NCBI GenBank assembly: GCA_034411955.1
Contig: DAOUMF010000180.1
Location: forward strand, 1 to 10,048
DNA: 10,048 nt
Direction: 5' to 3'
DNA from: DAOUMF01 sp034411955
GTDB taxonomy: Bacteria; Chloroflexota; Dehalococcoidia; SM23-28-2; RBG-16-64-32
Positions 6,215 through 10,048 of the stretch are shown piece by piece. Position numbers and translations under genes: made by a program. Below the pieces are notes generated by a model that searched no databases, was not told where the DNA came from, and was given only the letters and a program-made list of their open reading frames with translations. Each line of letters opens with the position of its first letter. Position 1 is the stretch's first letter.

Positions 6215-6243
6215 TTCGCAGCCGCCCAGCCCCGGCGCACAAT
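6215..6243 (+). promoter_or_regulatory. Promoter-like repeat copy 4 of 6, upstream of the small membrane gene
   Basis: TTCGCA (6215-6220), 17 bases, CACAAT (6238-6243). The surrounding 39 bases match copy 1 at 33 positions. The -35 box is weakened (TTCGCA for TTGACA) while the spacer sequence stays conserved. The ATG at 6271 lies 27 bases after the -10 box, a sensible leader length. Confidence 0.5.
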
Positions 6244-6270
6244 CGCCGCGAGGAGGGCACAGTCAGTGTC

Positions 6271-6453
6271 ATGATCGCCTCTCCGCCCACGCCCGAGCCT
6301 GCTGCTGAAGGCTTGCCCTCCTCCGGGGGTCAACCGCCGGATGGATCAGGCCCGTGGTTTCCGCGCTACGTCGCCATGATTGCCGCGATCTCGGCGGCGG
6401 TGGTCGCCCTGGCGGTGGGTGGAGGGTTCGCCCGTAGTCGCTGGCCCAGGTAG
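6271..6453 (+). CDS. Small single-helix membrane protein, unknown function
   Basis: A 60-residue open frame. Residues 1-31 are Pro/Gly/Ser-rich (MIASPPTPEPAAEGLP then SSGGQPPDGSG). A hydrophobic stretch of about 33-54 (YVAMIAAISAAVVALAVGGG) is followed by a short basic end (ARSRWPR). This predicts one membrane helix with a disordered N-terminal part. GAGGAGGG is present but 13 bases before the ATG, longer than usual. A promoter-like repeat ends 27 bases upstream. A chance frame is possible in such GC-rich DNA, but the sequence has a coherent soluble-then-membrane layout. Confidence 0.45.
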   Translation: MIASPPTPEPAAEGLPSSGGQPPDGSGPWFPRYVAMIAAISAAVVALAVGGGFARSRWPR

Positions 6454-6471
6454 GGGTAGCTGCACCACCCG

Positions 6472-6500
6472 TTGACACCCGCCCGGCCCAAGAGAACAAT
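6472..6500 (+). promoter_or_regulatory. Promoter-like repeat copy 5 of 6
   Basis: TTGACA (6472-6477), 17 bases, AACAAT (6495-6500). The surrounding 39 bases match copy 1 at 34 positions. It begins 19 bases after the stop of the small membrane gene. The 6501-6654 region beyond it has no convincing plus-strand gene. A transcript from here would run antisense into the 3' end of the DegV gene. Confidence 0.5.
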
Positions 6501-6654
6501 CGCGGCGAGCCAAGCCGCAGGAAAGGGCTGAACGGGACGAGCGCACGTGGGAGTCGCGAAAGGAAGTGCTGCAGGCGAGCGTCCGGACCACCGCTGACCG
6601 TCGTGTCTCCGAATTTCCGGCAGCGCCAGGACCCTACGCGGCCACCGGCCCGCC

Positions 6655-7512
6655 TCAATGAAGCGGCTGTTCTTCTCCCTCTAGCAAGCCCACGCCCAGG
6701 GCGCCGGGCCCTCCGTGGGTGCCTAGGACCGGACCAAACCGTGCCACCCAGATGTTTACGTGCGGCATCACCTCCGCCAAACGCTGCTCGAAGTCGTGTG
6801 CGTCCTGAGCATTTGTAGAGTATCCGATCGCCACTTCCCGAACGTTGGGATGTGAGGTGGCGATCTGAAACAGCCGCTCAATGGCGTGGCGTTTGGTCCT
6901 CACGCGCTCCTCCGGATGGACCTCGCCGTCCCGCAGCGCCAGCATCGGCTTCACCCGTAGCATCGCCCCCAGGAACGCCCGCGCTCGCCCAATACGGCCC
7001 CCCCGCCGCACATACTCCAGTGTGTCCAGCATTACATGGATGTGGATATGCTCTCTGGAGCGCTCCGCCGCCGCCTTAACTCGGTCGATGCCACTGCCCT
7101 CCCGAGCCTCCCGAGCGGCCGCCAGCGTCACGAACATCAGACCCAGCGACACGACGCGCGAATCCACCACCTCGATCCGCGGGCCCCGGTCGGCGAGGAT
7201 CTGCACCGCCTGGCGGGCGTTGTCGCAGGTCGCGGACAGCTTGGACGAAATGTGTATCGAGACAATCTCGTCTGTATCCTTCAACAGCGCCTCGTAAACC
7301 TGGAGGAAATCGCCCACTGAGGGTGCGGACGTCGTCGGCAGAACCTTCCCGTGGATCAACTTGTCGTAGAACACGTCGTGGCCTATGTCGATCCCCTCGC
7401 GGTACACCTCGTCGCCGAAGATCACGCTCAGGGGCACGACAGAGATGCCCAGATCGCGCCCAAGTTGCGGAGGTAGATCTGAGGTGCTATCAGTGACGAT
7501 GCGAACGGCCAA
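6655..7512 (-). CDS. DegV family fatty-acid-binding protein (FakB-like)
   Basis: A 285-residue cytoplasmic protein, normal length for DegV. Known members (FakB) hold a fatty acid for phosphorylation by the FakA kinase. The TTG start at 7512 is supported by AGAAGGAG 7 bases upstream; MAVRIVTDSTSDLP is the standard family N-terminus. Visible family motifs are DSTSD (8-12), PTTSAPS (59-65), HISSKLSAT (87-95), VVDSRVVSLG (115-124), LEYVRRGGRIG (165-175), RVKPML (186-191) and GPVLGTHGGPGALG (260-273). The lipid-contacting Thr/Ser of the TTSAPS block and the SSKLS segment are kept. It is divergent from the ABC operon. An extended -10 element lies directly upstream. No FakA gene is in the window. 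Confidence 0.93.
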   Translation of the reverse strand: MAVRIVTDSTSDLPPQLGRDLGISVVPLSVIFGDEVYREGIDIGHDVFYDKLIHGKVLPTTSAPSVGDFLQVYEALLKDTDEIVSIHISSKLSATCDNARQAVQILADRGPRIEVVDSRVVSLGLMFVTLAAAREAREGSGIDRVKAAAERSREHIHIHVMLDTLEYVRRGGRIGRARAFLGAMLRVKPMLALRDGEVHPEERVRTKRHAIERLFQIATSHPNVREVAIGYSTNAQDAHDFEQRLAEVMPHVNIWVARFGPVLGTHGGPGALGVGLLEGEEQPLH

Positions 7513-7531
7513 CCGGTGCTCCTTCTAGGGC

Positions 7532-7540
7532 AGTATATCA
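7532..7540 (-). promoter_or_regulatory. Extended -10 promoter element for the DegV gene
   Basis: On the minus strand TGATATACT fits the extended -10 pattern TGnTATAAT at all but one position. No good -35 box lies at the usual distance, which is common with extended -10 promoters. Transcription would start near 7525, leaving a leader of only about 13 bases, just enough for the AGAAGGAG ribosome site. Confidence 0.5.
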
Positions 7541-7630
7541 GCCGCCGTCGCTCAGGCGGGCGGCGACGTCTCGCTGTCCGCCTCGATCGCTGCCTAGGGG
7601 TGCCAGCGACTCCTGGCGCACTAGGGCCCG

Positions 7631-7659
7631 TTGACAGCCGCCTAGCCTAGGCGCACGAT
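7631..7659 (+). promoter_or_regulatory. Promoter-like repeat copy 6 of 6, upstream of the ABC operon
   Basis: TTGACA (7631-7636), 17 bases, CACGAT (7654-7659). The surrounding 39 bases match copy 1 at 34 positions. It faces the ABC permease gene, but the leader would be about 210 bases, so it may be a secondary promoter or not serve that gene at all. Confidence 0.5.
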
Positions 7660-7808
7660 CGCGGCGAGGGGCAATAGGAGTCGCAATAGGATTCATTCCT
7701 GTGCCGGCTATCGCGGTTGCGGGCTTGCGGCTGCCTACATCATGCCGGGGCCCGCTTCCCCAGCGAACACGATGGAAGGACGGTGTCACGCTTAGCCTAC
7801 TCACGCTG

Positions 7809-7814
7809 TATACT
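7809..7814 (+). promoter_or_regulatory. Candidate -10 box for the ABC operon
   Basis: TATACT matches five of six positions of the -10 consensus, and TG lies immediately before it. No clear -35 box is present 16-19 bases upstream. Transcription would begin near 7821, giving a leader of about 56 bases to the GTG at 7877. Confidence 0.35.
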
Positions 7815-7876
7815 GGTCGCGAGTATTTAAGGCTCCCTTGAGGTTCTAGCCGGCACAGGGGGAGAATTCAGACTAG

Positions 7877-9001
7877 GTGGCTTTCTTCGCGCTGATCGTG
7901 CGCAACGTGCTCAGGCACAAGGTGCGCTCGTCGCTGACCGGCTTGGGCGTTGCCGTCGCCATTATGGCCGTGTTCGCGCTTGGCGTGCTGACGTACAGCC
8001 TCCGAGAAACAGCGATCTCCATCCTCCGCACGGGCACCGCCGACTTCTCTGTCGGCCAGAAGGGCGTCTCGGACATCCTGTACAGCTCGGTGGACGAGAC
8101 TGAGGTCGCGCGCCTCGCATCATATCCGGAGGTTCAAAGTGTTATCGGTGTCCTCGTGGGCGCGGTCGAGTTGGATAAGGAGCACCCCTTCTTCCTCGAA
8201 CTCGGCATCGAGCCTGATAGGCTAGCGGAGTTCGGAGTGCAGGTGGTCGCCGGCAGTCCGTATCGCGCCGAGGCAACGGACGAAATCATGCTCGGGTATC
8301 GGGCCGCGCGCGATCTCAACAAGGGGGTCGGTGACACGCTCTACGTCGAGGATCAGGAGCAGGAGTTTCGGGTGGTCGGCATCTTCTCTACGGGCCAGGT
8401 GTTCGGCGACTCGGCGTCGATGCTGCCGCTGCTGGCGCTGCAGGGACTGGAGCGAAAGCCGGGCAACGTCACGCTGGCATTCGTCAAGGTGAAGGAGGGG
8501 ACAAACATCGACGGTCTGCGTGCGCGGATCGACGAGGAGAACCCACAACTCGCTACGGTGCGAACACAATCGGAGTTCGGGCGTATCGACCGCAACCTGA
8601 AGCTGATCAGCGCCGCCAACGTGGGTGCCTCGATTCTGGCGCTCTTCATCGGCGCCATCGGTGTCATGAATACGACGGTGATGTCTGTGTTCCAGCGTAC
8701 ACATGAGTTTGGCGTGCTTCGAGCGGTGGGCTGGAGCCGCCTGCGCGTGCTGAGCATGGTCATGAGCGAAGCGCTGCTGACCGCCCTAGCCGGAGCCGCG
8801 GCGGGGCTGGCTGCGGGCTATGTTGCAGTGAAGGCTATCCAGCGGGTGCCGGAGTTGGTGGGAGTATTCCAGCCAGACTACCCTGGGGACATCTTTGGTC
8901 GGGCCCTCGGCATCGCAATCGGCATGGCATTCATTGGCGCATTCTATCCCGCCGTACGTGCGGCCCTTCTTAGGCCACTGGAAGCGCTAAGGCATGAGTG
9001 A
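7877..9001 (+). CDS. ABC transporter permease, MacB/FtsX type
   Basis: A 374-residue inner-membrane subunit. The GTG start is preceded by AGGGGGAG at a rather long 12-base spacing; no better start keeps the N-terminal basic segment (RNVLRHKVRSSL). Helix 1 is at about 20-40. A periplasmic MacB-core-like domain follows (about 41-240), including ATDEIMLGYRAARDLNKGVG, a segment common in this family. The FtsX block (about 247-360) has three more helices, near 248-268, 296-318 and 342-360. VFQRTHEFGVLRAVGWSR is the conserved coupling segment, and the protein ends YPAVRAALLRPLEALRHE, the usual ending. Such four-helix permeases power lipoprotein release, peptide or drug efflux, or cell-wall enzyme control by mechanotransmission. 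The gene overlaps the ATPase gene by 8 bases. No membrane-fusion partner is visible, so the substrate cannot be named. Confidence 0.9.
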   Translation: MAFFALIVRNVLRHKVRSSLTGLGVAVAIMAVFALGVLTYSLRETAISILRTGTADFSVGQKGVSDILYSSVDETEVARLASYPEVQSVIGVLVGAVELDKEHPFFLELGIEPDRLAEFGVQVVAGSPYRAEATDEIMLGYRAARDLNKGVGDTLYVEDQEQEFRVVGIFSTGQVFGDSASMLPLLALQGLERKPGNVTLAFVKVKEGTNIDGLRARIDEENPQLATVRTQSEFGRIDRNLKLISAANVGASILALFIGAIGVMNTTVMSVFQRTHEFGVLRAVGWSRLRVLSMVMSEALLTALAGAAAGLAAGYVAVKAIQRVPELVGVFQPDYPGDIFGRALGIAIGMAFIGAFYPAVRAALLRPLEALRHE

Positions 9002-9692
9002 GGGAGCGCGGGCAGAGCCAGCCGTCCATCTGATCGGCGTCCGCAAGCTATTCGATGATGGACTCATCCGGGCGCTGGACGGCGTGACGATGACGGTTGA
9101 GCGCGGGGAGTTCGTAGCTATCACAGGGCCGTCGGGCTGCGGAAAATCGACTCTTCTCCACCTAATCGCCGCTCTGGATGCACCGACAGCGGGCACGATC
9201 ATCGTCAATGGTCGCGATCTGCGCGTCACAGAGGGCGACCTGTTCCGGCGCACAGAAGTGGGACTGGTCTTCCAGCTACACAACCTGCTGCCTCACCTTA
9301 GCGCCCTCGAGAACATCGAGGTAGCGATGTTCAGCAACGGCATGGGGCACAGGCAGCAGCGCCAGAGGGCGCGCGAACTCCTCGATGCTGTCGGGCTCGC
9401 GGCGAAGGAATCAGCGCCGCCGCCCCGCCTGGCGGGTGGCGAACGCCAGCGGCTGGCTATCGCCCGCGCGCTGGCCAACAATCCCTCGATCATCCTCGCC
9501 GACGAGCCTACGGGCAATCTGGACTCCGCTTCGGCCAACCGCATCCTTGCCCTGTTCCGTCGAATCCGCAAGGAACGCGGAGTGACGATCATGCTCGTGA
9601 CGCACGATGTGCAAGTTGCGGCTGCCGCCGGCCGCATGATCCTCATGCGCGACGGCCGCGTCATCGAGGGCGAGACGAATTCAGAGCACTAG
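8994..9692 (+). CDS. ABC transporter ATP-binding protein, MacB/LolD type
   Basis: A 232-residue cytoplasmic ATPase that should dimerise and drive the permease encoded just upstream. All nucleotide-binding motifs are present: Walker A GPSGCGKST (45-53), Q-loop FQLHNLLP with Q94, Walker B IILADEPTGNLD with E171, and switch H204 in THD. The signature is LAGGE (146-150), with Ala in place of the usual Ser of LSGGE. It remains followed by RQRLAIARAL. The overlap ATGAGTGA means that ribosomes ending the permease can start this gene directly. Length and the ADEPTGNLD pattern fit the LolD/MacB/FtsE group. Confidence 0.95.
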   Translation: MSEGARAEPAVHLIGVRKLFDDGLIRALDGVTMTVERGEFVAITGPSGCGKSTLLHLIAALDAPTAGTIIVNGRDLRVTEGDLFRRTEVGLVFQLHNLLPHLSALENIEVAMFSNGMGHRQQRQRARELLDAVGLAAKESAPPPRLAGGERQRLAIARALANNPSIILADEPTGNLDSASANRILALFRRIRKERGVTIMLVTHDVQVAAAAGRMILMRDGRVIEGETNSEH

Positions 9693-9901
9693 ATACCGGC
9701 TTCGCCGTGATTCACTGTCGGAGCGGCGCGTAGTCGAGGCATTGGGCTTTCGCAAGAATGCTGACCACCGCGTTCGCGGCGGGACTTGCCTAGCTCTGCA
9801 CAGGGGATAGCGCGACAAGCCGCTGGGCGGCTGAGAAGAGACAGTTCACATGTCAGATGGTGCGCGGCAACTCACGCCGCCTTGTCCATTCGGGAAGCCC
9901 C
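9693..9901. other. 209-bp convergent intergenic spacer with short hairpins, no gene seen
   Basis: It lies between the ends of the ABC ATPase gene and the facing partial gene. Small GC hairpins are present: CGGC-TTC-GCCG straight after the ATPase stop, CCGC-GTTC-GCGG (9768-9779) and AGCCGC-TGG-GCGGCT (9818-9832). None is followed by a T-run, so none is a convincing intrinsic terminator. I see no ribosome site linked to an open frame. Confidence 0.4.
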
Positions 9902-10048
9902 TCACTGCATCTCGAAGGTCGCTTCGGCGCTGTAGGGCCCTGGCGTGGGGGCCAGTTGCAGCGCCAAGAGGTCCGCGACAGTGGCGCCAGCCGCCGCCTC
10001 GACCCGCCAGGTTCCCGTAGGGCCCTGGAGGGCGTCGCTGAATGTGGC
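9902..10048 (-). CDS. C-terminal end of an unknown protein, truncated by the window edge
   Basis: On the minus strand, the frame is open from the window end to a TGA at 9902-9904, giving the last 48 residues. These include FSDALQGPTGTWRVEAAAG and PTPGPYSAEATFEMQ. Alternating hydrophobic residues and the TWRVEA and YSAEATFEM strands suggest the end of a beta-sandwich, as in secreted or periplasmic proteins. The stop is clean and the codons are GC3-rich like the neighbours. The start and most of the protein lie beyond 10048, so no function is assigned. Confidence 0.6.
   Translation of the reverse strand, partial: ATFSDALQGPTGTWRVEAAAGATVADLLALQLAPTPGPYSAEATFEMQ

Larger units (their letters stand above)
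7513..7876. other. 364-bp divergent intergenic region between the DegV gene and the ABC operon
   Basis: The region holds the DegV extended -10 (7532-7540), the promoter-like repeat (7631-7659) and a weaker TATACT box (7809-7814). It has a small hairpin, GCCAG with CTGGC (7602-7606 and 7613-7617), and a 13-base stretch CTCGCTGTCCGCC (7571-7583) shared with the 5744-5809 element. A GTG-started frame of about 46 codons from 7701 has no ribosome site at a usable distance and no family resemblance, so I do not call it a gene. Confidence 0.5.

Noticed and set aside
6028..6333. Upstream extension of the zinc-ribbon frame by 102 codons
   Set aside because: It reads antisense through two promoter-like repeats, has no family features, and the internal ATG at 6027 has a far better ribosome site.
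6603..6818. GTG-started 71-codon plus-strand frame
   Set aside because: It overlaps the DegV 3' end antisense, is Pro/Arg-rich and has no ribosome site.
7701..7841. Leader peptide of about 46 codons upstream of the ABC operon
   Set aside because: The nearest purine-rich site is too far from the GTG, and the predicted peptide has neither a signal nor a family pattern.
9740..9840. A seventh promoter-like repeat (minus strand, around GCCGCCCAGCGG)
   Set aside because: It shares only the short GCCGCCCAGC core. Neither a TTGACA nor a CACAAT box stands at the required positions.

Overview
The window is high-GC, gene-dense bacterial chromosome with no rRNA, complete tRNA, transposase or CRISPR array. 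Taxonomy cannot be fixed without a search. Three things are compatible with a Chloroflexota (Dehalococcoidia-like) or similar uncultured lineage: interspersed CCTTCGAC...GCTCAGG repeats lying inside genes, tiny CXXC zinc-ribbon genes, and a TIGR04076-like protein. This placement is inference and weak.

Left block (1-4926, plus strand): a Cu(I)-type P1B ATPase (copA-like, 53-2692) overlaps by ATGA a 79-residue two-helix membrane protein (2689-2928). Both carry a copy of the same short interspersed repeat, in opposite orientations. In the ATPase it reads as an extra in-frame peptide in the P domain; in the small gene it supplies the N-terminus. An intergenic stretch with a strong imperfect inverted repeat (2952-3007) leads to a secreted or membrane-anchored von Willebrand factor A protein (3154-4926). 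That protein has an intact MIDAS, an extracytoplasmic beta-rich region, one late transmembrane helix and an FHA-like cytoplasmic tail.

Middle block (4927-6654): a convergent, hairpin-containing spacer, then a minus-strand TIGR04076-like gene (5011-5427), a broken zinc-ribbon gene (5533-5697), a small zinc-ribbon gene (5818-6027) and a small single-helix membrane protein (6271-6453). This gene-poor stretch, together with the DegV/ABC intergenic region, holds six promoter-like repeats. All have the form TTGACA-like box, exactly 17 bp, CACAAT-like box. Four of them share about 39 bp of sequence, well beyond the core boxes. They are the most unusual structure in the window and may be a dispersed or mobile promoter element.

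Right block (6655-10048): a DegV/FakB-type fatty-acid-binding protein on the minus strand (6655-7512) is divergent from a two-gene ABC exporter operon. The operon has a MacB/FtsX-type permease (7877-9001) overlapped by its LolD/MacB-type ATPase (8994-9692). A converging gene enters from the right edge, with only its last 48 codons inside the window (9902-10048, minus).

No obvious defence or biosynthetic system was found. The genes mostly look like independent units: copper efflux, a surface or sensing VWA protein, lipid handling and a lipoprotein or small-molecule exporter.
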